Source of the DNA: Pegoplata infirma
Taxonomy: Eukaryota; Arthropoda; Insecta; Diptera; Anthomyiidae
Reading direction: 5' to 3'
DNA: 64,000 bases
Assembly: GCA_963921195.1 (NCBI GenBank)
Contig: OY992538.1
Location: forward strand, 11,866,330-11,930,329
The notes beneath the pieces are model-generated. The model saw only the letters and a program-made list of their open reading frames with translations, was not told the origin of the DNA and ran no database searches. Of this stretch, positions 33,274 through 45,186 are shown one piece after another. The number at the start of each line of letters is the position of its first letter. Positions within the stretch are counted from its first letter, which is position 1. A program made the translations under genes and the position numbers.

Positions 33274-33699
33274 GAATTTTTATACTATCCCTGGTGATGT
33301 TATTCAAGGAAAAAAGGGAAGGGCAAAATATGAAATTGTATACTTTTGGTTTCCCTGGCAATGTTACTATATATATTATTTTAGAATCGCCCTGTCAGCA
33401 TTGGATATGTTTATTTTGTAAATAAATCGATAACGATGACATTCATACTACGCTGCAATTTTTGTCAATTTTTAAGATAAAACATAACAAAATATTGACA
33501 AAGCTCAAAAATATTTAAATAATTTCAATTTGCTAAATAAACACAAATTGGAAAATATTTATCGGATGACATATTCCCAAAAAAATTAAAAAAAATATAT
33601 ATTTTTTAGAGATTACAAAAATAATCGTTTTTGCAAAAAAAAAAATTGCATGTACAATTTTTTTCACATCTCTAGAAACAACTGTATATTAATATTAAG

Positions 33700-33786
33700 C
33701 TCTCTTTTGCTTTTTGCTCTTTTGCACAGTTGTTGAGGAAAAGTTTCAACAAATTAAAAAAATTAAATAAAATTTCTATTTTATTG
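33700..33786 (+). promoter_or_regulatory. Candidate first (leader) exon of Nap1
   Basis: A pyrimidine-rich start (CTCTTTTGCTTTTTGCTCTT) leads to a clean donor TTG|GTAAGT at 33786/33787. The next acceptor, ATATTTAG at 34340, opens the exon with the Nap1 ATG. Start position is approximate. Confidence 0.4.
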
Positions 33787-34356
33787 GTAAGTCACAATTA
33801 AATTACAAGAAAAAATAAAAAATTGCACAAAATTAATAAGTTATATGAAAAGTAGTGATTAGCTAATATGTCGTTTGAGGGTATAAAAGATAAATTTTCC
33901 ACGTTTTTTTCCAACACGTTTTTTCAAGAAAAGGACAAATTTTTTTTCTATATTCGTGCATTCATTTGCATATTTTTATACATCTTCTATTTTTTAATAT
34001 AACCAGCATTTAAAAAATGTATTTGTTCAAAGTTTTACAATGTAATAAAATTGTAAATTAATATATTAAGTTTTGTATTAAATGATCTATATGTATTAAC
34101 CTTTTACGCCTTTTGGGCAGCCACCATTATGCTTTGGTTGGTAGATTGTATGATACATCATACATACCATCATATACATGTCTATTCTATATAAATTTTT
34201 GTCTTTGTGTGTTAAAACTACGCAGTTAAATGTATTTGTTCTTGTGTTTCTATATTTTTTGCAAATTATATACGCTTCTTCTGTTTTCGATTTAAAGATA
34301 TGAATTTTAATTAATATTTTTTGCTTTTTCTAATATTTAGTAATTTAATTGGAAAA

Positions 34357-37300
34357 ATGAGTGCCCCTCATGATACCGAAGATACTGCCGAGTCCATGAA
34401 TGAGGACGAGGAGAAGGGTCTTTCATCTAACCAGATGGTGTAAGTAAAGAATCTTTAAAATAATTTATAAATTTATTTGCAAATTGATAACTTTCTAATA
34501 CATTTTAAATTTTTACCGGCATCTTAAAACCGGTTTTTATCATTTGTCTTATACACATGAAAAATTCTATTGATCACAGGACTTCATTGTATATTCTACT
34601 TTGTATCAAATCTTCAAAGTTTTTATGTATTACTTTTGGGGATACATTATTAATTAGTAGTTTTAATTGTTGATGTTTAGATTTGTCTCGTAAAATACGT
34701 CATAATATTTAAAATGTTTAAAAACACAACTACTGTAACCATGTCAATTATTTTTTTGTATATTAAACACATTAAACACAATAAGGGCATGCCATTCAAT
34801 AATACCTAAATAGTATTATTAAAAAAAAAAAAATTAGCAAAAAAATATTGGAACAAATGTTTAATATTTTAAAGTAATTCGGCTTCTTTTTTGTTTATAC
34901 ATTCCACATCGGCCGTAATACCCTGTTCGTATTAAAAACGGTTATAAGTAGGGATGAGATTTTCATGCACTAAAAAAAACCTAAAAATATGCACTAAAAA
35001 ATAAAATGTGTGCAATAAAAGTCTTGTTTTCATTCAAAAAACTTCTTAAAAAAACAAAAAATAACACCGGGTTTAAATAATAACATTTAAAACTTTATAT
35101 AAGCAAGATTTTTTTTTAGAAATTAGGACAATCTATAAAAAAAATTAAAAAGAAAAAAATAATTTTTCTTATTTTCATAATAAATTTTTAAAATTTAGAA
35201 TATGTTTTGAAACAAATAAATTTAATTTGTGTTTCTGCTAATTTAAATTAAAATATGCAAAAATATGCACTTAAAAGACGGAAATATGCACAATATATGC
35301 ACTTAAAACCAAAATATGCAAAAATATGAATTTTAACAAAAATATGCAAAAACAAATCGATGCCATTTTAAAGCAAATTTCTTGATTCGGAAAGATAATT
35401 GGTCAAAATCGTTTTTAGACTATCGACAAAAAACATGCATTTGCATGGAAATCTCATCCCTAGTTATAAGCAACATTATCTGTCAATATTTTGTAAAAGA
35501 AAAAAATAATTTGCTAAAAATATTTTCTTTAAAACCGTATAAACAGTAGGATATACAGTGGGCGACAATACATTGGAAACTTTTTTATAGTAGATGAAAT
35601 TTGTTAAAGACAAAGTTAGCCAAACTAAACGTTATAATTATCAAACAAGTATTATAAAAAAATATAATGTAGGTAATTTATCAAGCTTTAATTTAAGCTT
35701 AATAGCGTCCAGATTGGGAAAATAATGAATGTGTTACGAGGGTCGATGTGGAAAATGAAAAAATTTATAGACATTTTTCAGAACATTTTTAAAAAATATT
35801 TCCGAGTCGATTTTTTCCAAGTTAAAACATTAGAAATTTAAAAAAAGGTCCAATAGTTTTTATTCAGTAATCAAATAATTTTTCCAACAAACCAAACAAA
35901 CAGTGGAATTTTTTAAGTGAAGTAGCAAAAATCCACATTTTTTGACCTCCAATTCTTTTGACCACCAATTTTTTGTTTTTTTTCGGCGACCCGTCTTTAA
36001 AAAAAAATTTACAGACCATCTTTAAAAAAAATTTACAGACCAAAAAAAAAAAAATACCACTTTTTTTAACATAAAAACACTTTTTTAGTAATGTCCAAAT
36101 ATAAACTAATATTTTAAACAAAAAAAAAAAGTTCGAAATTTTTTTTCACTTTGTTTGGGACTTTCTGATTTTCAATTCAAAAAAGGAACCCAAAGCCATT
36201 GCCCTACAGGTCCAATATTTTTGTGGGTTAATAACGATCCCAAAAGGCAACTTTCCCGACCCGGCGCTTTCGAAATTCGGAAAAAGCTATATTTGCTCCA
36301 CCCTTGTGAACACCTAGCTCACAAAACTTAAAAACATTATTTTTTTTCGAAAACAATTTCGCCGTTGTTTGATCTAAGGGCTTTTCATTTTAAATCTTAA
36401 TAAGTTCAATTAAAAAATCCAAAAAAAATTAACCCAGCCAAATTTGGAATCGACTTTTAGAATTGTTTTAGGAGAACTCAACCTAATAAATTTTGGCAAA
36501 ATTTTCGACATAAAGCATAGTACTCTGTTTTTCACAGTCAACATTTGAAATATGTGGAGTTCACACTTGCGACTTTAAACAAGTTGTTCAACAAAACACC
36601 AGTAACAGAATAGAAACGTAATGGACACCGAACAAAGACTTTTTTAAACACGTCGCTCTAAAACACTTCAAAACAGCAAGTGTGAATGACACATTAAACT
36701 TTGAACGCCTTAAAAATGCTATAAAAAATGTATAATACCCTGTTCACACGTACAGTTTTAAATCGTTTTTAGCAGCAATAATTTTAGCAGTTTCTTTATG
36801 CTATTACAGTATATTGACAGAAAATGCTAAAAATAATTGCTAAAAACGGTTTAAAACTGTAAGTGTGAATAGGGTATAAATCAACAACTTTCGACAATTC
36901 TAAGAAAGAAACTTTCCCAGCAAAATTTTCGGTTGCAAATAATCTGTTCCAGAATTCATCATTTTACCCTGCAACCGATTCTACTTAACATGCATTCCAG
37001 AATCAATGATTTTTGTTTGAAATTGTCCCGAAAGCAATCATTTTTTAGAGCATGTGGTATTTTTTTTTTAAAATAATTTTACATACAAAATTTTGTTGTG
37101 ATTACCGTAGAATATATTCAAGAATCGATTGAATCAGGAATTTGCTCCAAAAAATGTTCATGGGTTCATAACAAAACTGAAATGTCACTTTTTACGACAA
37201 TTTAAATTGTCTGTCATTCTCCATAGTTTGAACAACGCGAGGAATTATAGGGAAATTGTTTAAAAAAGTTTTCACGCATATACTGGTGCTAACTTTTTCC

Positions 37301-40300
37301 GGAAAATTCTTGTTTGACTTTTTTGAAAAGTATGGCTCAAAATTTGGATGTCTTGTGTAGATTATAAAAAAAAATATTTAAATCTTAATAATCGCGATAC
37401 TGATCAGCATCTGTGGACCAAAATCGCGTTTTAATTTTTTTTACTATTTTTTAAAAATTTGTTAAAAAAAAATAATTTTTGTCTTAAAAATCAGCACCTG
37501 TGGACTACAACTGCGATTTCGAAATTTTTTATATGCCGTTATCATTAATAAATCAAGTGAAAAATTTTCTGATGTCGTAAATGAATTCATAATACCATTA
37601 TTTTGACGTATGATAGTTGCGGTATTTGTTAATCTAGATATTGTGACAATTAAAATTGCCGTGAAAAAACGACACTTCAGTTTTGTTATAACATTTTCTT
37701 TCCTAGTATTGTCAAAAGTTTTTGATTTATATATTTTTTAATACAAGTACAGAGTACTAGGCTTAAAGATTTAAAAAACCGTTTTATTTTCAGCATTATA
37801 TTCAAAGATTTTTACCAGAGAAAATTTTGTAACAAAATTTTTGTTTAGTGAATACCCTTTATGTTGCCATATTTTAATATATGAATCATATTTATTATGC
37901 TAAAAAAAATTAAAAAGGTCAAAGGTCATGATTTTGCCCATTTTTTTTTTAGTTTTAATACACAATATTTTAGTATAACAACCCTGCAGAAAAAAGGGTG
38001 AATTTAATCAATATCGGTTCAGCGGTTTAAAAGTAATGAACGAAAATGTAAGAACACCTTAAAAATTTTGGAACATTCACATAACCTAAATATGTATGCA
38101 TAATGATTTATTTCGACTGCTGCTTGATATACAGTACCGGTCAAAAATAGTACCCCCCATTTCCCGGTTCTCGGTGTTCCCGGTTCTGGTACCGGTTTCC
38201 CGGTTCTAGATACATTCCCGGGAATACCAGTATTTTCGGTTCTGATTTTGATACTGGTTCACAAAAAACAAAAATATACTTTATCATAAAATACTTAAGT
38301 TAAAAAAATAATACCATTTTAATCAGTAGCCTTGGTTTTTGCATACCGGATTAAGATTAGGATTAACTCTATTTAGTTAAAAAATGGGTCAAATCAAGTC
38401 CAGATTTTTTTTTATAATTTTTTTTCTGAAGTGGCATACAATTAGTAAATTTAAACCGAAAAACAAATTAAGCTTTGTCCAAAATGTAAAGAATGAGAAA
38501 TAAATTTAATTAAATCCTAAGATTAACTCAGATTTATTTATACCATTTTACATTTTGGACTACGCTTAATTTTGTTTCCTGTTTATATTTACTAAATGTA
38601 TGTAGATTCAGAAAAAAATTATAAAAAAATGTCTGGACTTGATTTGATCTATTTTTTAAATAAATAGAGTTATTCCTAATCTTAATCAGGTCTGCAAAAA
38701 ACAAGCCTAGTATTTCAGAAATATATAGTTGTGCTTGTAAAATTATTTAAAAAGCATGGAATTTTTAACATATTTTTATTTTTTAATAAAACAAAGAAAA
38801 AATTTAAATTGTAAAAAAATTTACATAATGTACATACAGGTAGTTCCGGGAATATCGGTAATACTGTCAAAACCGGAACCGGGAATACCAGTATTCCCGG
38901 GAATTATTCAAGAACCGGGGAACCGGTACCAATTCCCGGTAATACCGAGAATCGGGAATACCGGTATTCCCTAAATACCGGTATAAACTTATTTTTTACG
39001 TTAGTATTTTCTTTCCGGTATTCCCTAAATACCGGCATAAACTTATTTTTTACGTTAGTATTTTCTTTTTTAATTCTAATAGTTTTTAGTGACATTTTAG
39101 TAACACCTAGAGGAAAGTACAATGTATTAAAAAATTTTAAAAACATATTTAATAATATATCCATTTTTATTAATTTTTTATTAATATATTTTATAAATTA
39201 ATCGTATATATAAAAAAAGGTTTTATTTTAATTGAATGAATTTTAATGAAATTTTTCTTTAGTAGTCCTGCTTATATGAATGCGATTTTACGTCGCCAAT
39301 TTCTTCAAGAAATGGTTAAGAGTCTACCAGCTCCATTGCAAAATCGCATTACTGCTTTGAAGAATTTACAGTTGGATCATTTAAAACTTGAAGCTGAATT
39401 CTTTGATGAGGTTTATAAATTGGAAAAGAAATACCAAGAGAAATACCAACCTCTGTTCGAAAAGCGAAGAACTATTGTTACCGGCGAAGTAGAGCCAGCA
39501 AAAGAAGATCCCAAATGGAAGCCCGAGCCAGAAGATGAAAACAGTGAAGATTTGCCAGATTTCAGTAAACTTTTGAAGAAGGTCAAAGAAATTCCAGAGG
39601 ACACAAAGGGTGTACCTAATTTCTGGTTGACTATCTTCCGTAATACGGAAATACTTTCAGAAATGGTGCAAGAGCATGACGAACCAGTTTTACAAAAACT
39701 TACTGATATTACAATTAAATACGATGATGAGGTGGGTTGAAAACTTTCTCGTTAATAAATAGGAAATTTAATTGATGTACTTGCATGTATTTATATTTTT
39801 TTTCCTATAGCATTCATATACTTTGGAATTCCATTTTGATAAAAATGACTACTTCACTAACAAAGTGCTTACCAAGCAATATTTCTTAAAATCTGCTGTA
39901 GATGAAGATTATCCTTTCGGTTTTGAGGGTCCAGAGATTTACAAATGCAAAGGTTGCAACATCAACTGGGAAAAGAAAATGAACTTGACAGTTAAGACTA
40001 TCAGGAAAAAGCAAAAGCATAAGGAACGTGGTGCTGTTAGAACCATTATCAAGCAAGTTCCCAATGACTCATTTTTCAATTTCTTCAATCCCCCCGAAGT
40101 ACCAGAAGATAAAGAGGAAATCGATGAAGACTCCCAAGGCGTAAGTTTGAATTAAAATGACAGAATTGAACAATGAATTATAATTCATTGTTTGTTTAAT
40201 TATAGATTTTGGCTACTGATTTTGAAATCGGTCATTTCTTGCGTGCAAGAATCATTCCTAAAGCCGTTTTGTATTATACTGGTGATGTTATAGATGATGA

Positions 40301-40427
40301 AGATGAGGACGATGACTCGTTTGATGGTGAAGAAGAGGAAGATGATGAAGAGTCTGGTGATGAGAAGGAACCCAAAACTGGCGGCAACAAAAAGAAACCT
40401 ACCCCCAATGATTGTCAAAATCAATAA
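34357..40427 (+). CDS. Nap1: Nucleosome assembly protein 1
   Basis: Histone chaperone for H2A-H2B, moving between cytoplasm and nucleus. Four coding exons: 34357-34439, 39263-39731, 39811-40140 and 40206-40427, all GT-AG with matching phases, giving 367 residues (366 with the alternative acceptor). Exon 1 is an acidic leader (MSAPHDTEDTAESMNEDEEK). The NAP fold covers roughly residues 35-325, with LPAPLQNRITALKNLQLDHL, the dimerisation helix through KKYQEKYQPLFEKRR, FWLTIFRNTEILSEMVQEHD and HSYTLEFHFDKNDYF. The end is a long Asp/Glu tract and a CQNQ carboxy terminus. An ATG at 39246 lies in the intron before the acceptor and is not the start. Intron 1 is 4.8 kb and contains several elements. 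Confidence 0.95.
34951..35460. mobile_element. 510 bp TIR element in Nap1 intron 1
   Basis: GGGATGAGATTTTCATGCA is matched by TGCATGGAAATCTCATCCC, with TA on both sides (34949-34950, 35461-35462). The interior is rich in ATATGCAAAAATATGCA-type units. It sits inside a decayed copy of the CCCTATTC family (remnants at about 34917-34948 and 35463-35550). Confidence 0.75.
36738..36874. mobile_element. Fifth copy of the TA-CCCTATTC palindromic family
   Basis: CCCTGTTCACACGTACAG at the left and its inverse-type end AAGTGTGAATAGGG at the right, bordered by TA. Inner AGTTTTAAATCGTTTTTAGC pairs with GCTAAAAACGGTTTAAAACT. A copy of the 33129-33273 family lies just before it at 36550-36695. Confidence 0.7.
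38135..39010. repeat. GGTACCGG-rich inverted-repeat element in Nap1 intron 1
   Basis: Blocks of CCCGGTTCTGGTACCGG type at 38160-38240 are inverted at 38870-38990 (ACCGGGGAACCGGTACC). Inside is a diverged copy of the AGCC-ended element (38338-38708), which is a nested insertion. A 60-bp unit (ATACCGGTATAAACTTATTT) is duplicated at about 38980-39060. Confidence 0.55.
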
Positions 40428-40639
40428 ATAAATAATTCTACAACTCTCAACACAACAACATACAATCACAAAAGAGAACACATTCGTAAAAGTCGAAATT
40501 AAATTTCCATTTTATTGATGTAGTTTTAAAAACAGAAGAACAAATTAAAACAAAAAAAAAATTGTCCCCCCAAAAACATCATTGCTTTTTTTTTAATTAT
40601 GAATTTAAAAAAATAAAAAAAACGTCTTTATTTTCAAGA

Positions 40640-41130
40640 TAATTTGGTTATTATTTATTTGAAATGTTTTAGGTATAGAAACTTTTTTTTAAAATTAACT
40701 GGTAATGCTAGGGATCAAAAACGGTCTATGCGGTGCCTTTGGACAGCCAGGTAAACCTAACTTATTTACCGGGTGTGATTAATCTGATGCGTTCTATTCT
40801 TCCAGCAAAAGCCATTGTGAGAACTACTAATAATAGCGCAACAACTGTAAAACAAAGCATTTTTTTAAATAAATTTCTACATCGTTTACAAATGAAAATC
40901 GAAAAAAGATCAATTGTAATTCGAAAATTCAGTTTGGAATTCGAAGATTCGACTTTTAATTCAAAGATTCCATTTGTAACTTAAAGATTGTACTTGAATT
41001 TCAAAAATTCCATTTCTATTCTAATTCGTAAAAGATTAATTGTGCAACAGAAATTTAAAAATATCAATTGTAATTCGAAGAGTGCAATTATAATTCGAAT
41101 GAGATTAATTGTAACTGGAAAAACATCAAT
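40640..41130. repeat. Degenerate TTCGAATTACAA satellite, first block
   Basis: After the Nap1 3' end (AATAAATAAATA at 40424-40435). From about 40890 on, irregular units of TTGTAATTCGAAAA type alternate with AGATCAATTG. The related blocks are at 42150-42990 and 47214-47738. Confidence 0.6.
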
Positions 41131-41460
41131 TGGAATTCAAACAAGTAAAAAAGTTAAAATCGGCCTTGCCGAATGTAGTGATACCCTCCACAATTTCAAA
41201 AACATTATTGCAAAAAACTTTATTTAAAAGGAAATTACTTTTGAAAAAAAAATTTTTAAAAAAAAAAAAAATTTCCGCAAAAAATAATTTTGGTAAAAAA
41301 AAATCGCGATTTTTTATTTTTTTGTCAAAAATATGTTCGTACTTGTTTAAATACCATTTGGTGTTCAAATATGTTCACATATGTCAACCAGAAGCCGAAT
41401 TAAAGCATTTTGTATTTTTAGGTTATGTTGAATGTACTGAAATTTTTGAGGTGTGCTTAC

Positions 41461-41751
41461 ATTTGCGTTCATAACTTCTGAACCGCTGAACCGATATCGC
41501 TCAAATGCAATACCAAACTTCTCGGGAGAACTTCCAATAAATATGTTAAGTTTCAGTCATCTCTGTGCAATATTTTGTCCGTGATCACATTTTCCACTGA
41601 CAGACGGACATCGCTTGAATGTCTTAAAATCGATCGGGCATCATGAATATATATTCTTTATGGGGTGGCAGACCGATATTTCGATGAGTTACAAACGAAA
41701 TGACAAACTTATATATACCCTCTATCACTAAGTGGAGGGTATAAAAAGACC
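41461..41751. repeat. Dispersed repeat, plus orientation, ending GGAGGGTATAAAAA
   Basis: Shares GACGGACATCGCTTGAATGT, ATATATATTCTTTATGGGGT, GACCGATATTTCGATGAGTT and the terminal hairpin with 20093-20330. This is the longest copy in the window. Confidence 0.6.
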
Positions 41752-41779
41752 AGCTTTAATTCAAAAAAGATCAATTTAT

Positions 41780-41923
41780 GGGGCATGTCACAGACTCAAT
41801 TCCGTTCGGATTTGAAAAAAGTGGTTTACTCGTAAAACGCAAAACGAAAATTATTTTTTTCGGAATGAAATCACTTTCAAAAATTTTTCAAATCCGCACG
41901 GAATTGAGTCTGTGACATGCCCC
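41780..41923. mobile_element. 144 bp palindromic element with 5-bp target duplication
   Basis: GGGGCATGTCACAGACTCAA and its exact inverse TTGAGTCTGTGACATGCCCC form the ends; pairing continues inward through TTCCGT and AAATC blocks. TTTAT stands on both sides (41775-41779, 41924-41928). Confidence 0.8.
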
Positions 41924-41951
41924 TTTATTCGAAAAAGATCAGTTTATTTAA

Positions 41952-42117
41952 CACATTGAGTGCCACGTCGTACGTTTCCGTACGACACCAAACCCGTCGT
42001 GGGGGGCAATCACTGTCGTACGTTTCCGTACGACAGTGATTGCTTATTCTTAAAGCCAAAAAAAAATGTTTGGCCTCCTGGGAAGGTTTTCGTCAAAACT
42101 GCTTGGCACTCAATGTG
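41952..42117. mobile_element. 166 bp element with TTAA flanks (piggyBac-type signature)
   Basis: Ends CACATTGAGTGCCA and TGGCACTCAATGTG are exact inverse copies, each bordered by TTAA (41948-41951, 42118-42121). TTAA target duplication is the hallmark of piggyBac-family transposition. The interior contains a second hairpin with CTGTCGTACG and TCGTACGACA arms near 42012-42047. No coding capacity. Confidence 0.8.
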
Positions 42118-42149
42118 TTAAAAATATCAATTTAAACTCAAAATAGATC

Positions 42150-42990
42150 AATCGTAATTCAAAAAGGTACATTTTAATTCGATCTTTTAATTTATTCGAT
42201 CTTCTAATTTAATTTGATGTTTTTCGAATTACAATTCTTCTTTCCAAATTTTTTTCAAATTACAATTTATCTATTTCGAATTACAACTGATCTTTTTCAA
42301 AAAACAATTGATCAATTTCGAATTACAATTGATATTTCCTAAATAACAATTGATCTTTTTCGAATTGCACTTAATCCTTTTGGAATTACAATTAATCTCC
42401 TTCAAATAACAATTGATATTTTACGAATTACAATTGAAATGGAGTTTTCGAATTACAAGTAAATTCTTTAAATTACAATTTGAATCTTCGCTACAAGTAG
42501 AATCTTCGAATTACTTCTGTAAATGGTGTAGAATTTCATTAAAAATATTTGGTTTTGCAGTTTTTGCACTATAAGATTCTACTTGTAATTCGAAAAATTC
42601 ATTTTGTCTTTCGAAAATTCAACTTGTAATTTGAATATTCCATTTGTAATTCAAAGATTGTAACGAGAAGATTCAAATTGTAATTCCAATGATATCAATT
42701 GAAATTCAGTTTATAATTTTTGCAATTCGAAGATTCCAATGGTAATTTGAAAAAGATCAATTGAAATTCAGTTGATATTTTTCGAATTACAATTGGAATT
42801 TTCAAATGGAATATTCGAATTACTAGTAGAATCTTCCAATTACAAATGGAATCTTCAAATTACAAGTAGAATCGTGGAATAACAAATGGAATTGAAATCT
42901 TCGAATTATAAATGGAATTTTAGAATCGCAAATGGAATTTCCGAATTACATATGAAATCTTCAAAACACAAATAGAATCTTCTTACATCC
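42150..42990. repeat. Degenerate TTCGAATTACAA satellite, second block
   Basis: Irregular 20-25 bp units. Up to about 42500 they read CGAATTACAATTGATC; about 42580-42700 runs in the inverse sense; about 42770-42980 returns to the first sense. 42990-44050 contains no gene I recognise. Confidence 0.65.
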
Positions 42991-44052
42991 GTAAATGGTG
43001 TAGAGATTTCTATGGACTTGGGCTAGATTGCACTTTATGGGGCAAACCCTAAAAATAAAACTTCCACTACCACTAGAGTTTTTTTAAAAAAAAAACTGAA
43101 ATTTATATAAACTCTCAATTAATTTTCTTTTATTAATTCAGAGGTCGACAAATTTGTAATAGGAGCTTTCCTATAAAGTGCAATTTTAACTTGGGTCTGT
43201 TTCAAATTTGCTCTCACCACTGCTTATAATGTTAATATTATTCATTTCAACTGATATGTTTTAGCAAATAAATTTTTAATTAAACAAAATTATTTAAAAT
43301 TTATTTTGCAGATATATATAATTTTTTAGTTATTTATTTTCCTCGGAAGTATTTTCACGAAATCGTGATATTAGTTATAAAAATTAATTAAATTTACTTG
43401 GTAATTGAAAAATTTAATTATAATTTTTACGGGTTTATAAGCGTCCCCATTTAGTTTTTATGGTGGGGGTCAATTTGTGTGAGTGAAATCCATCAATCCT
43501 GGATATTACTTGTGACATGTCACTGGACCTGTCGAAAGTAACAAGTCACAAAACATATCAACAGAGTTTTTTTTGGGACGGATTTTTAAGGGCGTATATA
43601 ATGCTTCGGTATTTTTTTTTCACCAAAATGTGTTTTATTAAAATGTTTTTTATTATTTAAAAGGTGGTTTATATGAGTCGACACGTATTTTTGCTCTGAC
43701 CGATATTCCGGTTAGTTCGGGAGTTATCGGAATTTTTCCGAAGGATCTTATTTTTTTATAAGGTGGCAACGAAATTTTTAAACAACCTTAAAATCGTCTT
43801 TTTTATATATTTAATTTTAGACAAATCGGTGTAAAACGTTTGGAGGACTTCCCATGTTAGTAAAATAAAATTCCATTTCAAAACTGTTTTTATACAAATT
43901 TAGTTTAATATTATTGCAAAAAACAAAAAAAAAAAAACATATTATTTATATATTTGTTAAAAAATATTGTACTTAAATCTTAATCATTAGAATAAAATAA
44001 TTTTATTACGAGTCCATACAACATCATTGAAGTACTTATACATTTTTCTGTT

Positions 44053-45186
44053 TTACTTCGGATCTTGCGGAGGTCGATCGATTTTTGAACATCGTTCTAT
44101 TGCTGTAGTAGATAAATACTTCATTTGGCCTTGATACAAGACATCCGAGATTATTTTCTCTGCATATAGGGCCTGTTTAGCCTCCATAGTACGCAGTTTG
44201 TGTGCGACAATTTCACCAAAACTAGTATAATGATCTGAAGTATTTTTCTGAAAGTTCTTACAGGCCAACGAAAGAAGATTTTCTATATCTAGAGTAATGT
44301 CACTTTTAGATGTTTTAATGGGGGTAGTAGTGGTATCGGTTTCATTTGAGTGCTGGGACGAAAAGGAGGATGATCTCTTGCGGGATTTGTTACTGGATGA
44401 TTGATGTTTCGCATGGGACGTTGTGGTGGTAGCGGTGGCAGCGTTTGTTGAAGAAGCAGAAGTTTCCACAATAAAAACTTGATCTTTTCGTATGGGAGTA
44501 ACAGGAATATCCTCGATATCTTGACTTAGGGGTAATCCCTTATCCGATGTTACTGATATATTAACTGAGGCAGATTCCTCAACAACTAAGTCTTCCTCAG
44601 CTTCGTTGCCATTGTTGTCTTTATGGATTTCTTTACACATGTCTGAAAAAATATTATTGGGTACTTGCAATACATCCTCTACACCATTATTGGATGACTG
44701 TTTATCAGAATCGACTATTTCCACGGAAGCACTTTCTGTCTCCGTACTTAAGAGACGCCTTGCGCTCTTGCCATTATTTGCGCCAGCACCACTAGTAATA
44801 TTGGTAATGATTATTTCACTAACAGAACTATCTTGCTTGTTGGCCCCGCCAGTGTGATTGGACATTCTTTTGTCTCGTGTCTCTTCGTCTTTCAGAAACA
44901 TCAAGGATTCGAAGTATTTGCGTTTGGGACAGTAGGGTTCCTCCTTTTCGCCTTTACTTTTGAGTTCATTATACTTTTTGAGCTGGTGGCGGAAAGCACA
45001 ACGTAAATTATTTATTTTCTGCTTGGTTCTCTCGACATTGTAGTGTTCGCCATGTTTCGCGGCTACATCTATTAGTTTCATGTAGGCCTCTTGGCGCTTG
45101 GAGCGATTTTTATAATTTGCCGTATCAGCCTTCCATAGACAAGGATTATTTTTGTATTCGTGAATAAAGTCATCGATAAAATCCAT
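44053..45186 (-). CDS. MADF-domain putative DNA-binding protein
   Basis: Single uninterrupted minus-strand frame of 377 residues from ATG at 45186 to TAA. Residues about 4-98 form a MADF domain, a Myb-like DNA-binding fold expanded in flies: DDFIHEYKNNPCLW at its start, a YMKLIDVAAKHG helix, QKINNLRCAFRHQLKKYNEL, and a PKRKYFESLMFLKDE end. A long Ser/Thr/Asn-rich acidic linker follows, including runs of Thr (about residues 250-258). The end (FGEIVAHKLRTMEAKQALYA, then SDVLYQGQMKYL) resembles the conserved C-terminal helix found in many MADF proteins; I see no clear BESS motif. I do not recognise the orthologue. It lies back to back with the stomatin-like 2 gene, about 1.2 kb apart. Confidence 0.85.
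   Translation of the reverse strand: MDFIDDFIHEYKNNPCLWKADTANYKNRSKRQEAYMKLIDVAAKHGEHYNVERTKQKINNLRCAFRHQLKKYNELKSKGEKEEPYCPKRKYFESLMFLKDEETRDKRMSNHTGGANKQDSSVSEIIITNITSGAGANNGKSARRLLSTETESASVEIVDSDKQSSNNGVEDVLQVPNNIFSDMCKEIHKDNNGNEAEEDLVVEESASVNISVTSDKGLPLSQDIEDIPVTPIRKDQVFIVETSASSTNAATATTTTSHAKHQSSSNKSRKRSSSFSSQHSNETDTTTTPIKTSKSDITLDIENLLSLACKNFQKNTSDHYTSFGEIVAHKLRTMEAKQALYAEKIISDVLYQGQMKYLSTTAIERCSKIDRPPQDPK

Noticed and set aside
39246..39262. ATG at 39246 as the start of Nap1
   Set aside because: It lies in the intron before the acceptor TTTCTTTAG; an acidic first exon at 34357-34439 splices in phase.
40733..41474. Plus-strand frames downstream of Nap1
   Set aside because: They fall in degenerate satellite and a dispersed repeat, with no protein similarity.
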